From the NCBI GenBank assembly GCA_900759105.1, contig CAAETY010000086.1:1-37996 (forward strand): 37,996 nt of DNA, given 5' to 3'. This stretch comes from Peptococcaceae bacterium. GTDB taxonomy: Bacteria > Bacillota > Peptococcia > Peptococcales > Peptococcaceae. Made by a program: the position numbers and the translations under genes. This document shows positions 30,385 through 37,937 of this stretch, piece by piece. Below the pieces are notes generated by a model. The model ran no database searches and had not been told where the DNA came from. It saw nothing but the letters and a program-made list of their open reading frames with translations. The stretch's first letter is position 1. Each line of letters starts with the position of its first letter.

Positions 30385-30603
30385 ATGAAGGGTCATTTGG
30401 AATTGTTTGAGCATCGTCTCAAGCAAGTGGGCGAAAAGCTTCCGGGGATGGAAGACAAGGACATCGATGTAATGTTTGCTGCTTTTGAAGAAGCATTGGG
30501 CAGTGATGAGGTGCCGTTTTATGATGTGCATAGCGGCCCAACCCTAGCAGATTACTATAATTCACAATTTATACGTTTCATCAAAAAAAACGTCAAAAAA
30601 TAA
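30385..30603 (+). CDS. Small protein of unknown function, 72 residues
   Basis: A 72-residue protein starting at the ATG at 30385, with TAGGAGGTC eight bases before. A longer frame from 30301 has no ribosome binding site and overlaps the promoter. The sequence is helical and acidic in the middle (GMEDKDIDVMFAAFEEALGSDE), with a basic C-terminus FIRFIKKNVKK. It has no signal peptide, membrane segment, Cys pair or recognised motif. Codon use resembles the neighbours. It lies between trmB and a thioredoxin-like gene without clear operon linkage. I do not recognise the family. Confidence 0.7.
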   Translation: MKGHLELFEHRLKQVGEKLPGMEDKDIDVMFAAFEEALGSDEVPFYDVHSGPTLADYYNSQFIRFIKKNVKK

Positions 30604-30605
30604 AA

Positions 30606-30626
30606 ACTAGTCATAGAGTGACTAGT
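30606..30626 (-). terminator. Hairpin between the unknown gene and the thioredoxin gene
   Basis: ACTAGTCA (30606-30613) and TGACTAGT (30619-30626) form a perfect eight-base stem. A T-run follows only on the minus strand, where no gene is seen. On the plus strand it is flanked by As and is not a canonical terminator. Confidence 0.4.
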
Positions 30627-30692
30627 ATAAAAAACCTAAAAGTTTTATAATTTCAATAAAGTTGATTGATGAATATTAAGGAGTGTTTTCTA

Positions 30693-31013
30693 ATGGAAAA
30701 GTTAAATGATCAAACATTTGAAGAAGTAGTTTATGATGATGGCGAACCTTGCCTCGTAATTTTCTCCCGTAAGTCTTGCCACGTTTGCCAAGCTGTTCAT
30801 CCAAAGCTTGAAGAACTCGCTGAAGAATACGAAGGTAAGTTTGGTTTCTATCATGTAGACGTTGAAGAAGAAAAGAACCTCTTCAACCGTTTCTCCCTCA
30901 AAGGGGTACCACAAGTATTGTTCTTCAACGACGGCGAATACGTTGGTAAGCTCGCTGGCGAAAAAGAAATCGAAGACTACGAAGAAAAAATCAAAGAAAT
31001 CATTGGTGAATGA
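30693..31013 (+). CDS. Thioredoxin-family protein with a CHVC active site
   Basis: 106 residues, thioredoxin size, with the fold's order of elements: LVIFSRKSCHVCQAVHPKLEELAEEY, FYHVDVEEEKNL, the cis-proline GVPQVLFF, and a C-terminal helix. The redox motif C29-H-V-C32 replaces the usual CGPC, and a third cysteine (C20) lies nearby. It therefore probably has a distinct redox potential or partner. The ATG at 30693 has TAAGGAGTG in front. An ATG at 30666 in the same frame lacks one. No thioredoxin reductase is adjacent. Confidence 0.88.
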   Translation: MEKLNDQTFEEVVYDDGEPCLVIFSRKSCHVCQAVHPKLEELAEEYEGKFGFYHVDVEEEKNLFNRFSLKGVPQVLFFNDGEYVGKLAGEKEIEDYEEKIKEIIGE

Positions 31014-31024
31014 TTGTCTTCCAA

Positions 31025-31056
31025 AAGACCGTTGCTTGGGCAGCGGTCTTTTTTTG
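31025..31056 (+). terminator. Terminator of the thioredoxin-like gene
   Basis: GACCGTTGC (31027-31035), loop TTGG, GCAGCGGTC (31040-31048, one G-U), then eight Ts. Confidence 0.93.
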
Positions 31057-31060
31057 TGCT

Positions 31061-31095
31061 TATTGTAAACCTGAAATAAAAAAAGGTTTACAATA
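31061..31095 (+). promoter_or_regulatory. BirA-type biotin operator
   Basis: TATTGTAAACC (31061-31071) and GGTTTACAATA (31085-31095) are a perfect 11-base inverted repeat with a 13-base A-rich spacer. The half-sites TTGTAAACC and GGTTTACAA match the operator class bound by the biotin repressor/ligase BirA. The right arm contains the -35 box of the bioY promoter. Confidence 0.9.
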
Positions 31096-31115
31096 GAAGA
31101 TGCTTTTTTTATAAT
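31087..31115 (+). promoter_or_regulatory. Promoter of the bioYBDA operon
   Basis: TTTACA (31087-31092), 17 bases, perfect TATAAT (31110-31115). The -35 box is inside the right half of the BirA operator, so bound BirA would block RNA polymerase. Confidence 0.85.
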
Positions 31116-31152
31116 AGAGGCACTGAATTAGAAAAAGATAGGAGTATACAAG

Positions 31153-31719
31153 ATGACGACAGCAAAGAAAAAAGTTAATGTACAGCAATTGGTATTATGT
31201 GGGATATTTACCGCGCTGATTGCTATTGGTGCCTTTATCAGAATTCCGGTGCCCCTGATTCCGTTTACCCTGCAGCTCTTTTTTGTGACAATGGCAGGTT
31301 TTTTATTGGGCGCAAGAGGTGGCGCGGTTAGCGCTGGGCTTTATATGGTCTTGGGGTTGATGGGGCTTCCTATCTTTACAGAAGGTGGCGGACCGACTTA
31401 TATTTTGAAGCCAACCTTTGGTTATATCGTTGGCTTTGTCGTGACGGCCTATGTGGTGGGTAAGATTGCATACGCTGACAAGAACCCATCCTTGAAGCGT
31501 TTGATTTTTGCAGCCATGGCCGGGTTGGTGGTATGCTATGCTTTTGGTATTTTATATTGCTATGCGATTACTAACTGGGTGCTTGGTGTGGGTAATGGGC
31601 TTTGGCATATCTTTTGGATTGGAGGGGTGTTGGTAGCACCGGGGGATATTGCACTGGGGATTTTGGCAGCAGTGATTGCCAAGCGTATCATTCCTCATTT
31701 AGAATATATGTATCGTTAA
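31153..31719 (+). CDS. bioY: Biotin transporter BioY
   Basis: 188 residues with six hydrophobic segments. BioY is the substrate-binding S component of ECF-type biotin uptake. Hallmarks are IPFTLQLFFVTMAGFLLGARGGAVSAGLYMVLGLMGLP, FTEGGGPTYILKPTFGYIVGF, and a C-terminal APGDIALGILAAVIAKR. The ECF ATPases and T component are not here and may be shared from elsewhere. ATAGGAG precedes the ATG. First gene after the BirA operator. Confidence 0.96.
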   Translation: MTTAKKKVNVQQLVLCGIFTALIAIGAFIRIPVPLIPFTLQLFFVTMAGFLLGARGGAVSAGLYMVLGLMGLPIFTEGGGPTYILKPTFGYIVGFVVTAYVVGKIAYADKNPSLKRLIFAAMAGLVVCYAFGILYCYAITNWVLGVGNGLWHIFWIGGVLVAPGDIALGILAAVIAKRIIPHLEYMYR

Positions 31720-31749
31720 ATGATTTGAATTGATTGGGAGGAAGGATTC

Positions 31750-32724
31750 ATGGTGTTTGATATGGAAGTTCTCACCACACGTGCCTGTGAAGGCAATGGT
31801 GTGAGTCGTGAGGAAGCGTTGTGGCTTTATAATGAAGTAGATTTGGAGACGTTGTCGCAAGCTGCGGAAAAAATTCGTAAGGCGCAATGCGGAGACCACG
31901 CCGATCTCTGCACCATTATTAATGCGAAGAGTGGGCTTTGCAGCGAAAATTGTGCATTTTGCGCGCAATCTGCACATCATGCGACAGATGCAAGCGCCTA
32001 CCCTCTTTTGGATGCGGATGCTGTGCTGAAGGAAGCGCATTATAACAGCGATCGCGGAGTGCATCGTTTCGCCCTTGTGACTGCAGGGCGCACTTTGAGT
32101 GATGCTGAGGTGGAAAAGGTTTGTGAGATTGTAAAGCGATTGCGTGCAGAAACACCGCTTAATATTTGTGTATCCGGTGGATTGCTCAATCGCGCACAAT
32201 TTCAAGCACTCAAGGATGCCGGCGTGACCCGGATTCACAATAATCTGGAAGGCAGTGAACGACATTTTCCGAACCTTTGCACCACCCACACCTTTGCAGA
32301 CAAGGTACATACCATTCGTGATGCGCAGGCTGTGGGCTTAACAGTTTGCAGCGGTGGCATTTTCGGCACCGGCGAAACGGTGGAAGATCGCATTGATATG
32401 GCATTGAGCTTGCGCGAACTGGGGATAACCAGTGTGCCGATTAATATGCTTAATCCAATACCGGGCACACCACTTGAATCGCAACCGCTTTTGGATACGG
32501 AAACCATGGCGCGCATTGTTGCGGTGTATCGTTTTATCTTGCCGGGGGCGCAGCTTCGCTTGGCTGGCGGTCGCGGACGTTTGGCGGATTATGGGAATCG
32601 CGCCTTTGAAGGTGGCGCCAATGCGATGATTACCGGCGATATGCTTACAACCACCGGCACGACCATTGAATCTGATTTAACCATGTTGAAAAATTACGGT
32701 TTTGAGGTGAAACGTCATGAATAA
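31750..32724 (+). CDS. bioB: Biotin synthase
   Basis: 324 residues. A radical SAM enzyme that inserts sulfur into dethiobiotin. The SAM-cluster cysteines are C64, C68 and C71 in CSENCAFCAQS. FALVTAGR, ICVSGGLL, RIHNNLEGSERHFPNLCTTHTF, CSGGIFGTGE, NMLNPIPGTPLE and FEGGANAMITGDMLTT are typical BioB blocks. The ATG has GGAGGAAGG in front. Its last eight bases overlap bioD, so the two are translationally coupled. Confidence 0.97.
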   Translation: MVFDMEVLTTRACEGNGVSREEALWLYNEVDLETLSQAAEKIRKAQCGDHADLCTIINAKSGLCSENCAFCAQSAHHATDASAYPLLDADAVLKEAHYNSDRGVHRFALVTAGRTLSDAEVEKVCEIVKRLRAETPLNICVSGGLLNRAQFQALKDAGVTRIHNNLEGSERHFPNLCTTHTFADKVHTIRDAQAVGLTVCSGGIFGTGETVEDRIDMALSLRELGITSVPINMLNPIPGTPLESQPLLDTETMARIVAVYRFILPGAQLRLAGGRGRLADYGNRAFEGGANAMITGDMLTTTGTTIESDLTMLKNYGFEVKRHE

Positions 32725-33385
32725 AGCAATTTATATCACAGGAACAGGCACCGATATCGGAAAAACCTATGTAGCCGGTGAAGTGGTGGCAGCCATTCAA
32801 GGCGAAGGCTTTGACACAGCCTACTACAAGCCTGTTTTAAGTGGGAGTGACAATATTTTAGAAAGTGATGCAGGCTATGTGCGCAAGCGTTGCAATTTAG
32901 AGCAAGAACCACTTTCTATGGTTACAACCATGTACCATGATGCGGTAAGCCCACATCTTGCGGCAGCGCGCGTGCAAGAGGGCGTGGATTTGGATATTAT
33001 CAAGGCGGATTTTGGCGTTGTATCTATGCTTCATGATGTGACTGTGGTAGAAGGCTGCGGGGGCATTATTTGCCCGCTTACCATGTTTGCCGATGGCAGA
33101 CGCATTATGCAGGAAGACGTCATTCATGCGTTAGGCCTTGACTGCCTCATTATTGCAGATGCCGACTTAGGGACCATTAATGCCACGGTGCTAACCATTG
33201 AATATATGCGTGCGCGTGGCTTCAAAATTGAAGGCATTATTTTGAACCGCTTCGTAGAAGCGGATGAAATGCACCAAGATAACCTTGCTATGATTGAAAA
33301 GCTTGGTGGCGTTGATGTGGTGGCAACCGTTGCGGAAGGCGGTACCTTAAAGGTACGCAAACCGTTCTTTGTGTTGGAGGTATAA
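32717..33385 (+). CDS. bioD: Dethiobiotin synthetase
   Basis: 222 residues. An ATP-dependent carboxylase that closes the ureido ring of DAPA to give dethiobiotin. It has a P-loop GTGTDIGKT (residues 9-17), YYKPVLSG, the VVEGCGGIICPL substrate loop, and a C-terminal GIILNRF segment. The start overlaps the end of bioB, and the stop lies one base before the bioA ATG. Confidence 0.96.
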   Translation: MNKAIYITGTGTDIGKTYVAGEVVAAIQGEGFDTAYYKPVLSGSDNILESDAGYVRKRCNLEQEPLSMVTTMYHDAVSPHLAAARVQEGVDLDIIKADFGVVSMLHDVTVVEGCGGIICPLTMFADGRRIMQEDVIHALGLDCLIIADADLGTINATVLTIEYMRARGFKIEGIILNRFVEADEMHQDNLAMIEKLGGVDVVATVAEGGTLKVRKPFFVLEV

Positions 33386-33386
33386 A

Positions 33387-34736
33387 ATGGACGAATGGCA
33401 AAAGCGCGATTTGGCGCATATCTGGCATCCCTGCTCTCAAATGAAGGACTACGAAACCCTACCGCCAATTGTGATTGACCATGGGAAGGGGATTTGGCTC
33501 ACTGATAAAAACGGCAAAGACTATATGGATGTGGTGAGCTCTTGGTGGTGCAATCTTTTGGGGCATTGCCACCCAACCATCAGTGCGGCCATGAAGGAAC
33601 AGCTGGATCGTCTGGAGCATGTGATATTTGCTAATTTTACCCATGAAGGGGCAATTCGCTTGGCGGAGGAGCTGACGGAAATTCTTCCGGAAGGGTTGGT
33701 ACGCTTTAACTTCTCCGATAATGGCTCTGCCAGTGTGGAATGTGCGCTCAAGATGGCCTTTCAGTATCACCAACAGGTGGGGCATGCGGAACGGACACGA
33801 TTTATGTGCTTAACAGATGGCTATCATGGTGAAACCATCGGGGCGCTTTCTGTTGGTGCCTTAGACCTTTATGCGAAAATCTACGAGCCAATGCTCATGG
33901 ACACCTTACATATTCCGGCACCGGATTGCTATCGTTGTCCTTATGGTGCACAGCGTGATCATTGTGATTGCGCTTGCCTTGCGCAAGCACGTGCCATGTT
34001 TGAACAATACGGCGCCGAAACAGCAGCCCTCATTGTAGAACCGCTTTTGCAAGGGAGTGCCGGCATGCGCATTTATCCGGCGGCATATCTCAAGGGCTTA
34101 CGCGATTTGTGCGATGAATTTGGCGTGCTTCTGATTGCCGATGAAATTGCCACAGGCTTTGGTCGTACCGGTAAAATGTTTGCCTGTGATCATGCAGGCA
34201 TTAGCCCGGATATTATCTGTCTTTCCAAAGGACTCACCGGTGGATACTTACCAATGGCGATTACCGTAACAACCGAAGAAATTTATCAAGCTTTTTACAG
34301 CGATTACAATGAAGGCCGTGCCTTTATGCACAGCCACACTTATAGTGGCAATCCTTTGGGCTGTAGTGCTGCACTTGCCGTGCAAAAGGTGCTCAGAGAG
34401 GACTATATCTTAGCACATGCACAAGCGCGTGCACCATATCTCCACAACAAGCTCATGGAAGCATTTGGTGACCATCCACATGTGGGTGAAATTCGCCAGC
34501 TGGGTCTTGTGAATGCGGTGGAAATTGTTAAGGATCGCACGAGCAAAGCAGCCTATGACGGCGGTCTTCGTACCGGCTATCAGGTGTACAAGGAAGCCCT
34601 AAAGGAAGGCTTGATTTTGCGTCCATTGGGCGATGTGCTGTACTTTAATCCGCCGCTTATTATCAATGAGGCGGAAATTGATGAAGCCGTTGCACGGATG
34701 GCGCGTGCCTTCCACAAAATTATTCCAAATCAGTAA
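33387..34736 (+). CDS. bioA: Adenosylmethionine-8-amino-7-oxononanoate aminotransferase
   Basis: 449 residues from ATG 33387, with GGAGG at 33376-33380. A class III PLP aminotransferase that converts KAPA to DAPA using SAM as amino donor. IWHPCSQMKDYETLPPIVI, SSWWCNLLGHCHP, FSDNGSASVECALKMAFQYH, DGYHGETIGALSVG, LLIADEIATGFGRTGKMFAC, and the PLP lysine K281 in CLSKGLTGGYLPMA identify it as BioA. No bioF, bioW or bioC-type gene is in the operon, so KAPA must come from genes elsewhere or from uptake. Confidence 0.96.
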   Translation: MDEWQKRDLAHIWHPCSQMKDYETLPPIVIDHGKGIWLTDKNGKDYMDVVSSWWCNLLGHCHPTISAAMKEQLDRLEHVIFANFTHEGAIRLAEELTEILPEGLVRFNFSDNGSASVECALKMAFQYHQQVGHAERTRFMCLTDGYHGETIGALSVGALDLYAKIYEPMLMDTLHIPAPDCYRCPYGAQRDHCDCACLAQARAMFEQYGAETAALIVEPLLQGSAGMRIYPAAYLKGLRDLCDEFGVLLIADEIATGFGRTGKMFACDHAGISPDIICLSKGLTGGYLPMAITVTTEEIYQAFYSDYNEGRAFMHSHTYSGNPLGCSAALAVQKVLREDYILAHAQARAPYLHNKLMEAFGDHPHVGEIRQLGLVNAVEIVKDRTSKAAYDGGLRTGYQVYKEALKEGLILRPLGDVLYFNPPLIINEAEIDEAVARMARAFHKIIPNQ

Positions 34737-34749
34737 TCCATCATTATTG

Positions 34750-34782
34750 ACGCATAGTGCCCACCGGCGCTGTGCGTTTTTT
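34750..34782 (+). terminator. Terminator of the bio operon
   Basis: ACGCATAGTGCC (34750-34761), loop CACC, GGCGCTGTGCGT (34766-34777) with two G-U pairs, then a T-run. Confidence 0.92.
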
Positions 34783-34849
34783 GCATTTGCTTATGGATAC
34801 GGCGCACGACAAACTATTCTTGCGCTGCGGAGGAATGGGACTAAAAGAG

Positions 34850-34877
34850 TTGTATATAAACCTTGAAATATGATAAT
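34850..34877 (+). promoter_or_regulatory. Promoter of xth
   Basis: TTGTAT (34850-34855), 16 bases, GATAAT (34872-34877). Confidence 0.4.
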
Positions 34878-34952
34878 ATGAAACATACGAGAGTGTGCGA
34901 TTCAGTCGCATGCCAAACAAAAATAAACTTGCCAAGAGGAGGAACGTCGACG

Positions 34953-35708
34953 ATGAAATGTATCTCATGGAATGTCAACGGATTGCGTGCCGTTGTCGGA
35001 AAAGGCTTTGTCGATATTTTTAATGCTCTTGACGCTGATATATTTGCTTTACAAGAAACCAAGCTCCAACCGCATCAGATTGATTTGGCGCTTCCCGGTT
35101 ATCAACAATATTTCTGTAGTGCAGAGAAAAAAGGCTATTCCGGTACCGCTATTTTTACGCGCAAAGCACCGCTTGATGTGCGCTACGGGTTAGGCATTCC
35201 GGAAATGGATAACGAAGGCCGCGTTATCACGATGGATATGGGGGACTGTTATTTTGTCACCACCTATACGCCAAATTCTCAAAGCGAATTGGCGCGTCTT
35301 GATTACCGTATGCAGTGGGATGACGCATGGCGCAATTATCTCTGTACACTCAAGGCTGAAAAACCGGTCATTGCTTGTGGCGACCTCAATGTGGCCCATA
35401 CGGAAATTGACCTGAAAAATCCCAAAACCAATCGCCGCAATGCGGGCTTTACCGACGAAGAACGCGGAAAATTCGATGAACTTTTGGCTGCGGGCTTTAT
35501 AGACACCTGGCGTTACCAGCATCCGGGTGTGGAACAGGTATATTCCTGGTGGAGTTATCGCTTCAAGGCGCGCGAAAAGAATGCCGGTTGGCGCATTGAC
35601 TATTTTGTCGTGAGCGAAGATTTGCAAAGCAAGATTGTTTCGACAGATATTCACACCGATATTTTCGGTTCCGATCATTGTCCTGTTGAACTCGTTGTGA
35701 ATGTGTAG
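34953..35708 (+). CDS. xth: Exodeoxyribonuclease III (AP endonuclease)
   Basis: 251 residues from ATG 34953, with AGAGGAGGA just before. A longer frame to 34863 is unsupported. Exo III-type base-excision repair nuclease: SWNVNGLRAV, IFALQETKL (catalytic Glu), GYSGTAIFTR, YTPNSQ, ACGDLNVAHTEIDLKNPKTNRRNAGFTDEER, VYSWWSYRFKAREKNAGWRIDYFVVS and the final GSDHCPVELVV with the catalytic Asp-His. It cleaves DNA 5' of abasic sites. It is 30 bases upstream of cysE, perhaps sharing its transcript. Confidence 0.97.
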   Translation: MKCISWNVNGLRAVVGKGFVDIFNALDADIFALQETKLQPHQIDLALPGYQQYFCSAEKKGYSGTAIFTRKAPLDVRYGLGIPEMDNEGRVITMDMGDCYFVTTYTPNSQSELARLDYRMQWDDAWRNYLCTLKAEKPVIACGDLNVAHTEIDLKNPKTNRRNAGFTDEERGKFDELLAAGFIDTWRYQHPGVEQVYSWWSYRFKAREKNAGWRIDYFVVSEDLQSKIVSTDIHTDIFGSDHCPVELVVNV

Positions 35709-35738
35709 CACGGGATTTAACAAAGAGGGAGAATAAGT

Positions 35739-36401
35739 ATGAATTTTTTGAAGCGTATAAATCGCGATATTGAAGTTGTATTTGAACGTGACCCGGCCGC
35801 AACAACTAAACTGGAAGTTGTACTGAATTATCCGGGCTTACATGCCATCTGGGCGCATCGCTTGACCCATAAGCTTTATCAAAAGAATTTGCGTGTATTA
35901 GCGCGTTTCCTATCTCAGGTGGCCCGTTTCTTTACCCAAGTGGAAATTCACCCGGGTGCCGAGCTTGGCGAAGGTCTTTTTATAGACCACGGCTGTGGCA
36001 TTGTAATCGGGGAAACGGCTGTTGTTGGTAAAAATGTGACCCTTTATCAAGGAGTAACCTTGGGCGGGACCGGCAAAGAAAGCGGCAAGCGTCATCCATC
36101 CATCGGTGACAATGTCATGATTTCCAGTGGCGCCAAGGTGCTTGGGAACATCAATATCGGTAATAACGTAAAAATCGGCGCCGGCTCCGTTGTACTCAAA
36201 GATGTGCCGGATAATTGCACTGTAGTAGGGATTCCGGGACGCGTGGTTGTACGTGACGGCCTTCGTGTAAAAACCGATGCGCATCATGTGGACTTGAATC
36301 ACAATCAGTTACCGGACCCGGTAGACGATTGTCTGCGTGCATTGTCCTTCCGCATGGATGCTGTGGCTAGCCGTATTAAGGAATTGGAGGAAAAGTTTTG
36401 A
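35739..36401 (+). CDS. cysE: Serine O-acetyltransferase
   Basis: 220 residues, the short (EpsC-like) form without the long N-terminal extension of enteric CysE. It makes O-acetylserine for cysteine synthesis. RDPAATTKLEVVLNYPGLHAIWAHR, then left-handed beta-helix hexapeptide repeats (HPGAELGEGLFIDHGCGIVIGETAVVGKNVTLYQGVTLGGTGK) with the catalytic His, and IGAGSVVLKDVPDNCTVVGIPGR. AGAGGGAGA precedes the ATG. No cysteine T-box is seen in the 30 bases before it. Overlaps cysS. Confidence 0.96.
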   Translation: MNFLKRINRDIEVVFERDPAATTKLEVVLNYPGLHAIWAHRLTHKLYQKNLRVLARFLSQVARFFTQVEIHPGAELGEGLFIDHGCGIVIGETAVVGKNVTLYQGVTLGGTGKESGKRHPSIGDNVMISSGAKVLGNINIGNNVKIGAGSVVLKDVPDNCTVVGIPGRVVVRDGLRVKTDAHHVDLNHNQLPDPVDDCLRALSFRMDAVASRIKELEEKF

Positions 36402-37822
36402 ATCAAGAAGTTATGATTTACAATACTTTGGCAAAGAAAAAAATGCCATTTGTGCCACTCGAAGAAGGCAAGGTAAAGATGTATGTGTGTGGGCCAACCA
36501 CCTATAACTACATTCACCTTGGTAACGCACGTCCGATTGTTGTGTTCGATACCGTGCGTCGCTATTTTACTTACCTTGGCTATGATGTGACCTTCGTATC
36601 CAACTTTACCGATGTGGATGATAAAATCATCAAGCGTGCCAACGAAGAAGGGCAAGATCCGGTGAAGCTTGCAGCTTACTATATCGATGCTTACTTTGAA
36701 GACACCAAGGCACTCAATGTAATGCCTGCGGATGTGCATCCAAAGGTTAGTGAGCATATTCCGCAAATTATTGATTTTGTGCAAGGGCTCATCGACAAGG
36801 GCTATGCTTATGCCTTGGATAACGGCGATGTGTATTATTCCGTGCGCAAGTTTGCAGATTACGGTCAGCTTTCCGGTCGTGACATCAACGACCTTTTGAG
36901 CGGTGCACGCGTTGAAGTCGATGAAAAGAAAAAAGACCCACTCGATTTCGCCCTTTGGAAGAGCGCAAAGCCGGGTGAACCTTATTGGGAATCCCCATGG
37001 GGCAAGGGTCGTCCGGGTTGGCACATCGAATGCTCTGCTATGAGTGCGCAATACCTTGGTGATACCTTTGACATTCACGGTGGTGGTCAAGACTTAATCT
37101 TCCCACACCATGAAAATGAAATCGCACAAAGCTGTGCGCTCCATGATGCACCAATGGCGCGTTATTGGATGCACAATGGCTTTATTACCATTAACCAAGA
37201 AAAAATGAGTAAGTCCAAAGGGAACTTCTTCATGCTTCGCGATATCTTGGAACGCTTCGATCCGCAAGTGGTTCGTTTCTATCTTTTGAGCGTTCAATAT
37301 CGTAGCCCACTGGATTTTGATGATGAAAAAATCGAAGTGGCAGGGCGTGGCCTTGAACGTCTTAAAAATGCATCCGAAGCAGTGGCAAAGGCAATGAAGC
37401 TTGCAGGTGCTCACGAAGACGATGATGCGGCAGAGCTCCGTGCAAAGGCTGAAAAGGCAGAAGCAGATTTCCGTGCAGCAATGAACGATGATTTCAATAC
37501 AGCACTTGCTATTGCAGCACTCTTTGAACTTGCAAAAGACATCAATATTTATCTCAAAAAAGATCAGTTTGATGCTAAAACCTTAGAAATGGCACAAAAG
37601 GTACTCACTGATTTGGCAAATGTTCTCGGCATTGAACTTGAAGCAAGTACCGGTGCAGATGATGACCTCGCGGATAAGCTCATGGACCTCATCATTGCCA
37701 TTCGCAAAGATGCACGCGCCAACAAAGACTTCCAAACGGCTGACCGTATTCGTGACGGTCTCGCTGAAATCGGCGTCATCCTAGAAGACAGCAAAGCCGG
37801 TACCACCTGGAAGCGTCAATAA
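36398..37822 (+). CDS. cysS: Cysteinyl-tRNA synthetase
   Basis: 474 residues. The class I signatures are H40-L-G-N in CGPTTYNYIHLGNARP and KMSKS at 269-273. The zinc ligand C31, GWHIECSAMS and HGGGQDLIFPHHENEIAQS are typical. The start is TTG at 36398, overlapping the cysE stop as TTGA, with GGAGG seven bases before it. An ATG at 36413 in frame matches where many relatives start but lacks a ribosome binding site. Coupling with cysE links cysteine supply to charging. Confidence 0.97.
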   Translation: MNQEVMIYNTLAKKKMPFVPLEEGKVKMYVCGPTTYNYIHLGNARPIVVFDTVRRYFTYLGYDVTFVSNFTDVDDKIIKRANEEGQDPVKLAAYYIDAYFEDTKALNVMPADVHPKVSEHIPQIIDFVQGLIDKGYAYALDNGDVYYSVRKFADYGQLSGRDINDLLSGARVEVDEKKKDPLDFALWKSAKPGEPYWESPWGKGRPGWHIECSAMSAQYLGDTFDIHGGGQDLIFPHHENEIAQSCALHDAPMARYWMHNGFITINQEKMSKSKGNFFMLRDILERFDPQVVRFYLLSVQYRSPLDFDDEKIEVAGRGLERLKNASEAVAKAMKLAGAHEDDDAAELRAKAEKAEADFRAAMNDDFNTALAIAALFELAKDINIYLKKDQFDAKTLEMAQKVLTDLANVLGIELEASTGADDDLADKLMDLIIAIRKDARANKDFQTADRIRDGLAEIGVILEDSKAGTTWKRQ

Positions 37823-37865
37823 AAAATAAGACTGCACACGCAGCCTCTTATACTCAGACAAAAGA

Positions 37866-37913
37866 AAAACACATTCTCTCCTACAGATAATGAAAGAGGG
37901 AATGTGTTTTTTT
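37866..37913 (+). terminator. Terminator of cysS
   Basis: AAAACACATTC (37866-37876) and GAATGTGTTTT (37900-37910) form an 11-base perfect stem with a partly paired loop, followed by more Ts. It is flanked by As on the other side, so may be bidirectional. Confidence 0.9.
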
Positions 37914-37937
37914 ATTGGAGCTTTAGCGTAAATAAAC

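Noticed and set aside
35709..35738. Cysteine T-box before cysE-cysS
   Set aside because: Only 30 bases separate xth and cysE, and no specifier loop, T-box sequence or antiterminator is present.
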